Positions 1-6,338 of a stretch of 9,357 nucleotides of DNA are shown here, piece after piece. The position numbers were made by a program, and so were the translations under genes. Under the pieces are notes generated by a model that was given only the letters and a program-made list of their open reading frames with translations, searched no databases and was not told where the DNA came from. Source of the stretch: Acidobacteriota bacterium (GTDB lineage: Bacteria; Acidobacteriota; Terriglobia; 20CM-2-55-15); contig QHXA01000463.1 of NCBI GenBank assembly GCA_003222755.1, forward strand, positions 1 to 9,357, given 5' to 3'. Numbering within the stretch: the first letter of the stretch is position 1; every line of letters starts with the position of its first letter.

Positions 1-1
1 C

Positions 2-588
2 TGGTCGCCCATGTCGTTCAATCCTTCGACGGGTCTGGTTTACATTCCGACGACGACTGATGGAACTCGCACATTCGCTGTCGAGCCTGATTTTACTTAC
101 AAGCCCGGAGATCGAAACACCGGAATCCTCCGCACGGGCCTAGGCACGCCGCGTCCTTCTCCTCCCGCGATTGGACCGGTGCCACCCGAAGGGCAACACT
201 TCGCGCTTGTCGCGTGGGATCCTGTCACGCAAAAGGAACGTTGGCGCAACACAGGTGGAGGAGCAGTGGGAGGCGGGACGGTGACGACCGCCGGCAATCT
301 CGTGCTCCAAGTCGTACCCGACGGTCACTTCGTTGCTTACAGCGCGGACAAGGGCGAAAAGCTGTTGGATATTCAAACCCGATTGCGCGGTGGCATGGCG
401 CCGCCGATCACTTACATGCTCGATGGAAAACAATACGTCGCTTTCCTTGGGGAATCGTATTGCCTCCACTACCTAACGCGCCGCCGCCCGCGCCGGGAGC
501 CGTGCCGGGCAATGCGCCTGCGGGACCGACCGTTCCACCGAAGCTGTTGACCTTTGTTCTGGATGGAAAAGCAACGCTGCCGAAGTAG
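2..588 (+). CDS. PQQ-dependent alcohol dehydrogenase-like quinoprotein, C-terminal part, frameshifted
   Basis: This is the 3' end of a quinoprotein of the methanol/ethanol dehydrogenase type, periplasmic enzymes that oxidise alcohols with PQQ and pass electrons to a cytochrome. The reading frame is open from base 2, so the gene starts outside the window. Seen: the WSPMSFNPSTGLVYIP stretch, then a propeller blade with AWDPVTQKERWR, the GGAVGGGTVTTAGNLV stretch and ITYMLDGKQYVAFLG, all typical of the last blades of this beta-propeller. The frame then breaks. The first frame runs to a stop at 550 with a nonsense Arg-rich tail. The adjacent frame carries a sensible Pro/Ala-rich linker and the ending LLTFVLDGKATLPK, stopping at 588. 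One missing G in the run 449-452 would join both parts. No haem c motif (CxxCH) is seen in this part. The family call is firm; the exact substrate is unknown. The gene is convergent with the amidohydrolase gene. Confidence 0.85.
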
Positions 589-625
589 GGGAGGGTAGTC
601 AGGCTAGCCAAAAAGAGGCACCGCC

Positions 626-1855
626 CTACCGTTTGTAAACCTTGCCGGCTTTCATCACGAATCGCACGCGTTGAAGGGCTGCAATGTCCATGAGCGGATC
701 ACCCTCGACGGCGACCAGATCCGCTTCGAGGGCCGGCACGATGGCGCCGATCGTGTTCTGCAGATTCATCGACTCCGCGCCGCGCGAGGTTAGATCAATT
801 AATGCGTCCATCGGCTTCTGGCCGATGCGCACGCGCTCAATGGTCTCTCTCGCATTCTGGCCATGCGCTCCTGCGTTGGCGTCTGTGCCCATCACCATCT
901 TGAGCCCGGGCGTCCTCAGCGCCATCGCGAACATTGGACCGCCCAGGGCATGCGCCTTTTCCATCGCCGCAAAGCCTTCTTCGGTGTAATTGCCGAGGCC
1001 CAGAAAGCGCGGCTTGTTCTCGAAATAGTTTGGGAAGTTGAGGCCGATATTGGGATCGAACCAAACGCCATTCTGAGCGAGCGCGGTGAGGGCTTCCTCG
1101 GTTGCGAGCACGCCATGCTCGACAGCGGTGCAGCGTGCCCGCGCGGCGCGTATCATCGATTCGGCGCTCTGCGCATGGATCATCGCGCGCAGGCCCTGCG
1201 CGCGAGCTTCGCCGCAGACGGCATCGAGCTGTTCCTGCGAGAGCGTCGGCGTACCGCCCTCTCGGATGCTGAGGGATGCGAAGATCTTGATGAGATCGGC
1301 CCCCTCCGATTTCTTCTTTCGAACGTATTCGCGAAGCTGCTGGGGCGTCAGCTGCGCGTCGGTCATCTGGTCGAGCGAGGTGAGGATCCGCGGTCCGGGC
1401 AGCACGCCGCGCGCAATAGCGTCGCGGAGCGGCTTGTCGGACGGCGCGCCTACACTTTGTACGGTGGTGAATCCCGCCATCAATGTGACGTAGGCGTTTT
1501 CTGCGCCATAGAGCGCCGCCTGGTCCGGCGCCTCTCCGCCGTCCACCCACCTGCCGTTTGTATCGAAGTGCCATCCGATGTGAACGTGAGTGTCGATGAA
1601 CCCCGGCAGAAGCGTCATTGAGCCGAGGTCGTAACTCACTTTGCCGGCCGCCGGCGCAACACGCTCGATCTTCGACCCGCGCACAGTGACGACAACATTT
1701 CGCTGTACGCCGCCGCGGCCGTCAATGACTTGCGCCGCGCGGATCGTTACCGGCGCGACTGCCTGCTGCGCCGGCACCGTTGTTGCGCCGCTGACGATGA
1801 TGGCGAGAATGACGAGAATCAGGCTCCAGGTTCGAAGCAAGTCAGGCATGGCCAT
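626..1855 (-). CDS. Secreted metal-dependent amidohydrolase (imidazolonepropionase/prolidase-like)
   Basis: A 409-residue hydrolase of the amidohydrolase superfamily (imidazolonepropionase-related group, which includes Xaa-Pro dipeptidase-like enzymes), likely cleaving an amide or peptide bond in the periplasm. Residues 9-26 form a hydrophobic signal segment, with likely cleavage near VPA/QQ (about residue 29). The metal site looks complete: HVH at 90-92, a candidate carboxylated lysine K190 in DLIKIF, H227 in MIHAQ, H247 in VEHGV and D325 in MGTDAN. The C-terminus has the usual small beta-sandwich ending (EADLVAVEGDPL). The frame is open back to an ATG at 1936, but that would overlap the upstream gene by over 70 nt. 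The ATG at 1855 has a good Shine-Dalgarno sequence and lies 7 nt after the upstream stop; the ATG at 1849 is a second possibility. It is the second gene of a two-gene operon. The natural substrate cannot be deduced. Confidence 0.88.
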   Translation of the reverse strand: MAMPDLLRTWSLILVILAIIVSGATTVPAQQAVAPVTIRAAQVIDGRGGVQRNVVVTVRGSKIERVAPAAGKVSYDLGSMTLLPGFIDTHVHIGWHFDTNGRWVDGGEAPDQAALYGAENAYVTLMAGFTTVQSVGAPSDKPLRDAIARGVLPGPRILTSLDQMTDAQLTPQQLREYVRKKKSEGADLIKIFASLSIREGGTPTLSQEQLDAVCGEARAQGLRAMIHAQSAESMIRAARARCTAVEHGVLATEEALTALAQNGVWFDPNIGLNFPNYFENKPRFLGLGNYTEEGFAAMEKAHALGGPMFAMALRTPGLKMVMGTDANAGAHGQNARETIERVRIGQKPMDALIDLTSRGAESMNLQNTIGAIVPALEADLVAVEGDPLMDIAALQRVRFVMKAGKVYKR

Positions 1856-1857
1856 CG

Positions 1858-1864
1858 CACCTCT
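1858..1864 (-). promoter_or_regulatory. Ribosome binding site of the amidohydrolase gene, overlapping the upstream stop codon
   Basis: On the minus strand AGAGGTG lies two bases before the ATG at 1855 and shares bases with the TAG stop (1865-1863) of the preceding gene. This supports the 1855 start over the longer frame and suggests translational coupling of the two genes. Confidence 0.6.
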
Positions 1865-2858
1865 AGCGTTCCGGAGCGGAGGGCCTGGGAAGGTTGTACT
1901 TTCCCGAGCGCTCGTTGAGTTCTTGAACTTGCTCAACCTTGTCCGACATCTCCCGGCTCAGAGAGCCCTTTTGCGCTTCACTCATTCGTCCTGTGGTTTT
2001 CAATTCGACTAGGGCTTTGTCGACGGCGCCCAGCGCAATGTTGACCATACTCGCGGACTGGCCCACCGCGACCCGGGCTGCCTTCATGGCGGCTGCAGTT
2101 GCCGGGAAATTCGCGCCACCGATCACAGCCATGAGCGGCTTCTTCACTATGTCGGCCGCCTTTACGTAGTCTTGCGCGGTTGGTAATCCAATCCACACCG
2201 CGTCAGCACCGGCTTCAGCATAGGCAGCGGCTCGGTCCAGCATCTCGGTGTACGAATTGTTAGGAGTCGGAGCAAGGCAGCGCGCGATGAGAACCATGTC
2301 CGCACGCGCGTCGGCTGCGGCATGAATATTGTCGATCATCCGAGCCTTGGGAAAGACACCGGGAACGGAATAAGCGGTAGCGCGGTTGATCGGCATTCGG
2401 TCATCGAACGCCGCGCAGCCGATGCCGCCTCGTTCAGCCTGCTTCGCGAAGCGGTAAACATTCAGGGGAGTGGCGCCAAAATCGTCCACATCCGCGAGTA
2501 TCGGAATATCCACGTTCGAAGCGATGACGCAGTTGTAGTCGATGATCTCGGACACGGTGACTAACGCCTGGTCAGGCTGACCGACCAGCGCCTGATTGAC
2601 GACGCTGCTACCGACAAACGCGCCTTTGAACCCGTGAGCTTCAATCAGACGAGCCGTAAGGACATCGTAAGCGCCGGGGCATATCAGCGGCTCCGGCCCA
2701 TTCAGCAATGCGCGAAAGCGCGCACCCATCGTTCGCGTCGCCGGTCGCGCTTGCGGCTCGGGAACGACCCCGGCCGACGCACGGGCACTTGCCATCAATC
2801 CCGACGCCGCCAGTCCAGCCGCCTGAACAAACACGCGTCTACTCGTTTTTCCAGCCAT
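1863..2858 (-). CDS. Tat-signal protein of the PEP mutase / isocitrate lyase superfamily
   Basis: A 331-residue TIM-barrel protein of the isocitrate lyase/phosphoenolpyruvate mutase superfamily, whose members make or break C-C or C-P bonds of small oxo- and hydroxy-acids with Mg2+. The N-terminus carries a twin-arginine signal (SRRVFVQAAG at 6-15, then an Ala-rich hydrophobic stretch and ASA at 27-29), so the protein is probably exported folded. Superfamily marks: CPGAYDVLTARLIEAHGF (60-77), the Mg-binding-like ADVDDFG (122-128), FDDR at 151-154 where EDQ/EDK is usual, and IAR at 191-193. Unusual points: there is no KKCGH/KRCGH catalytic-cysteine loop (MPINR stands there), and WIGLP stands where a PEA-type glutamate motif is common. 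The start is supported by GAGGAG at 2864-2869, five bases upstream. It is first in an operon with the amidohydrolase and divergent from the NHL gene. Superfamily is well supported; activity is uncertain. Confidence 0.85.
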   Translation of the reverse strand: MAGKTSRRVFVQAAGLAASGLMASARASAGVVPEPQARPATRTMGARFRALLNGPEPLICPGAYDVLTARLIEAHGFKGAFVGSSVVNQALVGQPDQALVTVSEIIDYNCVIASNVDIPILADVDDFGATPLNVYRFAKQAERGGIGCAAFDDRMPINRATAYSVPGVFPKARMIDNIHAAADARADMVLIARCLAPTPNNSYTEMLDRAAAYAEAGADAVWIGLPTAQDYVKAADIVKKPLMAVIGGANFPATAAAMKAARVAVGQSASMVNIALGAVDKALVELKTTGRMSEAQKGSLSREMSDKVEQVQELNERSGKYNLPRPSAPER

Positions 2859-2983
2859 AATCGCTCCTCAAGAATTTGTAGTTTGAAAGTCGATGAAAGT
2901 GCTCATGACTATGGTTGGCGGCAAGATCGTTTACCAGCGAAGGTGACATCTTAATCGTCATGACTGTGCGTATGGAGGCTCCC
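2859..2983. promoter_or_regulatory. Divergent intergenic region (PEP mutase-like gene and NHL gene)
   Basis: These 125 nt separate two divergently transcribed genes, so promoters for both directions should lie here. On the plus strand TTGAAA near 2883 followed after 18 nt by GACTAT is the only half-convincing sigma70-like pair, and it is weak. On the minus strand I see no clear -35/-10 pair. Both genes have good Shine-Dalgarno sequences at its edges. No clear operator palindrome was seen. Confidence 0.35.
2974..2978 (+). promoter_or_regulatory. Ribosome binding site deciding the NHL gene start
   Basis: GGAGG lies five bases before the ATG at 2984. It selects this start over the upstream in-frame ATGs at 2915, 2960 and 2972, which would put extra residues in front of a standard signal peptide. 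Confidence 0.65.
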
Positions 2984-4447
2984 ATGAAGAAGACCAAACA
3001 ACTTGCCATTTATGCAGCGCTGCTGACTGTGCTCATCGCCGCGACAAGCGAGGCACAAGCGCCGAAGCCCGACTCCAAGACTCTTGCCGCGACCGGCATT
3101 CTCGAGCGGCTTGCGGAGCGTTCGGGCGTATACGGTGTGCCTGCGACCGCCAAAGTGCCGGGCTTCATCGCTGATGCCGGCTGGCCGCAGAAGCTTCCCT
3201 ACAACTGGATCATCGGACAAGTCGGAGGCTTGTATGTCGCTCCGGATGATCATGTCTGGGTCTACCAACGGCCACGCACGTTGACCAACGACGAAGCGGC
3301 GCTGACAACTGCGACGCATAAATCAAAGGATGGAAAACCCGTCGACGCGATGGGTTTTTCGCGTCCATATGGAGCGCTCGGCGATTGCTGTCTGCCGGCG
3401 CCGTCGGTGTTGGAATTCGATTCAAACGGCAAGCTCCTGCGCGCGTGGGGCGGTCCGGCCGATCCGGATAAGTGCAAAGCGGCGGAAGGCTGCGTTTGGC
3501 CGGCCACCGAGCATGGCATTTTTGTCGACCACAACGGCTTCGTCTATATCGGCGGCAACAACGCCAATGGCAATCCAAATGGTTCGGCCTGGGCATCGAA
3601 CAACGGCGCCGACGGGATGATTCTGAAGTTCACCAAGGATGGCAAGTTTGTGATGATGATCGGCGGACCGGGAGGGAAGGGGCCGGACAGTAATAATAAG
3701 GATGGCGGCCGTAACGGCACGCCTTTGTTCTATCTGCCCGCAGACATAACCGTCGATCCGACGACGAATCGCATGTATGTGTCGGATGGCTACGGCAACA
3801 GGCGCGTGGTCATCGCTGATGCGGCCACAGGCAAGTACATCGGTCATTTCGGCGCGTATGGCAATAACCCAGTCGATGACAAGGCTGCGGCCGCAGCCGG
3901 CGACTGGATGACCGACTTCAACAAGGGCAATATGAAACCGGCCTTCTTCCGCAATCCGGTGCACTGCGTGAAGATCAGCAAGGAAGGTTTGATTTATGTC
4001 TGCGACCGCGGCAACAACCGCATCCAGGTCTTCAACGGTCGCGATCCCAACCTGGGTAAGGAATGCTCGAACCCGTCCGGCGAAGCGGCCAAGTGCGGTT
4101 TCGTGAAGGAACAGTTCGTGGCGGTAAAGACGAATGGTCTCCCGGGCTCGGCTGTATCGATGAATTTCTCGACTGATGTGAAGCAGTCTTGCCTCTATGT
4201 CGGCGACAATTCCAACATGACGATGTACGTGTTGAAGAGAGATACGCTCGAGGAATTAGGCCGGCTCGGGCGGAGCGGGCGCGAAACCGGTGAGTTCCAT
4301 TGGCTTCACCAGGTCAGCATCGATTCCCACGGCAACCTGTACACAGCCGAGGTCGATACCGGGAAGCGAATCCAGAAGTTCATCCGATTCGGTGAGGACG
4401 GCTGCAGCGGCACGGGCCGCAAAACCGTCGGCGGAGTGCTGCCGTAG
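2984..4447 (+). CDS. Secreted NHL-repeat beta-propeller protein
   Basis: A 487-residue protein with a signal peptide (KK at 2-3, hydrophobic 7-20, likely cleavage after SEA or AQA at about 24-26), then a beta-propeller built of NHL-type repeats. Clear repeats are MYVSDGYGNRRVVIAD (264-279), IYVCDRGNNRIQVF (337-350), LYVGDNSNMTMYVL (404-417) and LYTAEVDTGKRIQKF (452-466); earlier blades occur around 83-95, 141-155 and 177-190. At least ten cysteines lie in the mature part, including a vicinal pair C135-C136 and C164, C170, C328, C340, C361, C371, C403 and C474, suggesting disulfides in the periplasm. NHL propellers are often binding scaffolds, and some act as lyases or lactonases; nothing here fixes an activity. 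Earlier in-frame ATGs exist, but 2984 has the Shine-Dalgarno and signal peptide. Its neighbours are exported metabolic enzymes, so a role in the same periplasmic process is a reasonable inference. Confidence 0.85.
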   Translation: MKKTKQLAIYAALLTVLIAATSEAQAPKPDSKTLAATGILERLAERSGVYGVPATAKVPGFIADAGWPQKLPYNWIIGQVGGLYVAPDDHVWVYQRPRTLTNDEAALTTATHKSKDGKPVDAMGFSRPYGALGDCCLPAPSVLEFDSNGKLLRAWGGPADPDKCKAAEGCVWPATEHGIFVDHNGFVYIGGNNANGNPNGSAWASNNGADGMILKFTKDGKFVMMIGGPGGKGPDSNNKDGGRNGTPLFYLPADITVDPTTNRMYVSDGYGNRRVVIADAATGKYIGHFGAYGNNPVDDKAAAAAGDWMTDFNKGNMKPAFFRNPVHCVKISKEGLIYVCDRGNNRIQVFNGRDPNLGKECSNPSGEAAKCGFVKEQFVAVKTNGLPGSAVSMNFSTDVKQSCLYVGDNSNMTMYVLKRDTLEELGRLGRSGRETGEFHWLHQVSIDSHGNLYTAEVDTGKRIQKFIRFGEDGCSGTGRKTVGGVLP

Positions 4448-4576
4448 TTTCAGAAAAGCGGTTTCTGGTAAGTCGTCGAGCCCGGCACAAAAGAAATAAG
4501 TGGGCTGCGGCGGTTCGCCTTCAGCGCTCCGACGATTTCACTCTCAATGTCGTAAATGGGTAACAATGTCTTTCAA

Positions 4577-4614
4577 CGAGCCTATTGTGGAAGGCGGGCG
4601 CGCTCGGTTTTTTT
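4577..4614 (+). terminator. Possible rho-independent terminator after the NHL gene
   Basis: CGAGC (4577-4581) can pair with GCTCG (4602-4606), followed almost at once by seven T (4608-4614). The stem is only five pairs with a 20-nt loop, so stability is doubtful, but the T tract is distinct. It lies about 130 nt downstream of the NHL stop codon. Confidence 0.35.
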
Positions 4615-4664
4615 GACACTGGGGCTGTCCTGAGGAACAGTTGCTCTGGCTCGGCAGATGAAAT

Positions 4665-4673
4665 TGATATAAC
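4665..4673 (+). promoter_or_regulatory. Candidate extended -10 promoter element
   Basis: TGATATAAC matches the extended -10 form TGnTATAAT in all but the last base. No good -35 hexamer lies 17 nt upstream. It would start a transcript about 245 nt before the OmpA-like gene. Weak support, from sequence match only. Confidence 0.25.
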
Positions 4674-4792
4674 ACTCACACTGTGACAGTTCGCAGACCA
4701 CGTTCGCGGATCTTCCACACGGGGTCATCCACGCTTACATTTCTTGCGCTCATCAAGCTGTGGATCAGACGTGTCACCTTCGAAGGAAGTGA

Positions 4793-4822
4793 TTGACCTA
4801 GCGGACCGGCGTTGCGTATATA
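4793..4822 (+). promoter_or_regulatory. Candidate sigma70-like promoter for the OmpA-like gene pair
   Basis: TTGACC (4793-4798, five of six to the -35 consensus) is followed after 18 nt by TATATA (4817-4822, four of six to the -10 consensus). A transcript would begin near 4829, giving a leader of about 95 nt, and would run straight into the GCATGC pair. This is the most plausible promoter in the gap, but it is a pattern match only. Confidence 0.35.
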
Positions 4823-4842
4823 GACGCATGCTTGACGCATGC
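4823..4842. repeat. Tandem pair of GACGCATGC, each with a GCATGC palindrome
   Basis: GACGCATGC occurs at 4823-4831 and again at 4834-4842, so the self-complementary core GCATGC recurs at exactly 11 bp, about one helical turn. The copies could act as a protein-binding site on one DNA face, or pair as a six-base stem with a five-base loop in RNA. They lie at the expected transcription start of the promoter candidate at 4793-4822. Confidence 0.5.
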
Positions 4843-4924
4843 AGTTGGATATTTTCCGAGACCAAGTCAAAATGGACTGACCCTAACCACGTAAGCGTGA
4901 GCTTCTCGCAACCCGCAGAATCCG

Positions 4925-6319
4925 ATGAGCAAAGTGTCTAACAACCCAATCTCCTTCGTCACTACCGGAGGAATCGCCGGTTCACACCCGTCATTGCCGA
5001 ACGACCTGCTGAAGGTCGCACCAGCCAGCGCAACGGAATCCAACCGATTTCGTTCGAAGCTGATCCCGCTGGCCTGCTGGCGATTGGAGGACATCCGCTT
5101 CGAGTTCGACTCCTCGTTCGTCAAGCCCGAGGTGAACGCCGAGATACAGCATCTTTTTACGTTGAGACAGGCACATCAAAAGATCGACGACGTCACTCAG
5201 AAGACGCTCTTTCCGCCCATGTCGGTATTCGGCCACGCCGATCCGGTCAGTAATGATGACTACAACAAAAAGCTCAGCGGCCGGCGTGCCCTTGCCGTCT
5301 ACGGATTGATCACGCGAAATACAGCGATCTGGGAGGACCTATTCTCACAACCGCTTGGAGGCGACAACTGGGGAGAGAAGTCCCTCGCGACGATGCGGAT
5401 AACAACCGGTCTTCCGAAAGACACGCCGCGGCCGGCGCTGTTCAAGGCCTACATGGACCAGATCTGCACGATTCGCGATGACAAAGGTCAAGCTGCAAAA
5501 GACTCAGACGGGAAACAGATCGAATTGCGCCTGAACCCAAAGGAAGATTTCCTGGCTCGCGGAGAGGACTCGCACCTGAAGGGTGATGTTCAGGGCTGCG
5601 GCGAGTTCAACCCGGTAATGATTTTCTCTGAGAAGGAAGCGAAAGCGTTCGAGCCCCCCGCGCGTCACGCCGAACGCAATCTCGCCAATGCACCCAATCG
5701 TCGCGTTGTCATCTTCCTCTTTCGCGTCGGAACTCGTGTCGACCCGAAGCTTTGGCCTTGCCCTCACGCCAAGGATGGCGTGGCCGGATGCCGGGAAAGG
5801 TTCTGGTCGGATGGCGAGAAGCGCCGGAGCAAACGGCTACCAGACGAGCGCAGAGAATACCAGGACACGCGCGACACCTTCGCTTGCCGATTCTACGACC
5901 GACTCGCGAACCGATCGCCCTGCGAGAGCGTAAGGGAGGGGAATCAGTGGCTCGCTGAAGTGATCGCGAAGGATTTACAAGCGGTCGTACTTGGCGTTTT
6001 CCAGCCCGACGGTACCGAACTTCGCCGTATCCCGTTTTCAGATTCCACACCGGGTCCGGGAGACTCTCGGTCGTTTGACCTCACTGGCTTCCCATCTGGA
6101 ACGCCGGTCACCCTCATACTTTTTGAAGGCAAAACGCCCATCAGTGCACCTACCCGGCTCATCGTGGGAAGCCTTCGACCGCCACAGAGAGATCCGGGAC
6201 TGGTGCAATCGGCGATCGACTCGGCACTTCCCGCAGGAGGAAACGAGCCCGCGAACGAGGACTTCACAGTTGGAAACGACGTGATTTTCGAAGAAACGAT
6301 CAACAACGGGACACGATGA
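4925..6319 (+). CDS. OmpA-like domain protein with Cys-containing central module, no signal peptide
   Basis: A 464-residue protein. Residues about 57-130 match an OmpA C-terminal-like (peptidoglycan-associated) domain: IRFEFDSSFVKPEV (57-70), VFGHADP (101-107) and YNKKLSGRRALAVYGLI (113-129). The Asp of GHAD and the Arg of LSGRRA, which in this family contact diaminopimelate of peptidoglycan, are present. A middle part (about 140-260) has an RLNPKEDFLARGE stretch. A basic segment around 268-335 holds four cysteines (C279, C289, C321, C333) and RFWSDGEKRRSKRLPDERR. The tail (about 350-420) looks like a beta-sandwich. The N-terminus (MSKVSNNPISFV) shows no Sec or Tat signal, odd for a domain that binds cell wall. 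ATG 4925 is the first possible start after an in-frame stop at 4898; it lacks a clear Shine-Dalgarno sequence. The next gene follows after 19 nt, so they are probably cotranscribed. The domain is clear; the overall role is unknown. Confidence 0.82.
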   Translation: MSKVSNNPISFVTTGGIAGSHPSLPNDLLKVAPASATESNRFRSKLIPLACWRLEDIRFEFDSSFVKPEVNAEIQHLFTLRQAHQKIDDVTQKTLFPPMSVFGHADPVSNDDYNKKLSGRRALAVYGLITRNTAIWEDLFSQPLGGDNWGEKSLATMRITTGLPKDTPRPALFKAYMDQICTIRDDKGQAAKDSDGKQIELRLNPKEDFLARGEDSHLKGDVQGCGEFNPVMIFSEKEAKAFEPPARHAERNLANAPNRRVVIFLFRVGTRVDPKLWPCPHAKDGVAGCRERFWSDGEKRRSKRLPDERREYQDTRDTFACRFYDRLANRSPCESVREGNQWLAEVIAKDLQAVVLGVFQPDGTELRRIPFSDSTPGPGDSRSFDLTGFPSGTPVTLILFEGKTPISAPTRLIVGSLRPPQRDPGLVQSAIDSALPAGGNEPANEDFTVGNDVIFEETINNGTR

Positions 6320-6338
6320 CAAGCTGCGGAGAATCATA

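Larger units (their letters stand above)
4448..4924. other. Long gene-free stretch between the NHL gene and the OmpA-like gene
   Basis: These 477 nt contain only short open frames on both strands with no recognisable protein features or ribosome binding sites. I could not identify a degraded gene in them. Just after the NHL stop is a small inverted repeat (CAGAAA at 4451-4456 with TTTCTG at 4462-4467) without a T tract. A better terminator candidate, two promoter candidates and a palindrome pair are listed separately. Confidence 0.5.

Noticed and set aside
585..630. Possible terminator between the quinoprotein and amidohydrolase genes (GTAGGG at 585-590 with CCCTAC at 624-629)
   Set aside because: The stem is six pairs with a loop of over 30 nt and has no T tract; too weak to call.
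837..1621. Long open frames in other frames and on the other strand over the amidohydrolase gene
   Set aside because: They overlap a gene with a full metal-binding motif set, and their translations are Arg/Ala-rich without domain features; they are shadows of high-GC coding sequence.
3422..3964. 180-codon minus-strand frame inside the NHL gene
   Set aside because: It lies wholly antisense to clear NHL repeats, with no ribosome binding site or known motif.
4613..4641. Perfect -35 hexamer TTGACA at 4613-4618
   Set aside because: The hexamer 17 nt downstream (AACAGT) is a poor -10, and the TTGACA overlaps the T tract of the terminator candidate.
4676..4941. Short open frames on both strands in the 477-nt gap (about 64-65 codons)
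   Set aside because: No ribosome binding site, no recognisable motif, and they overlap each other on opposite strands.
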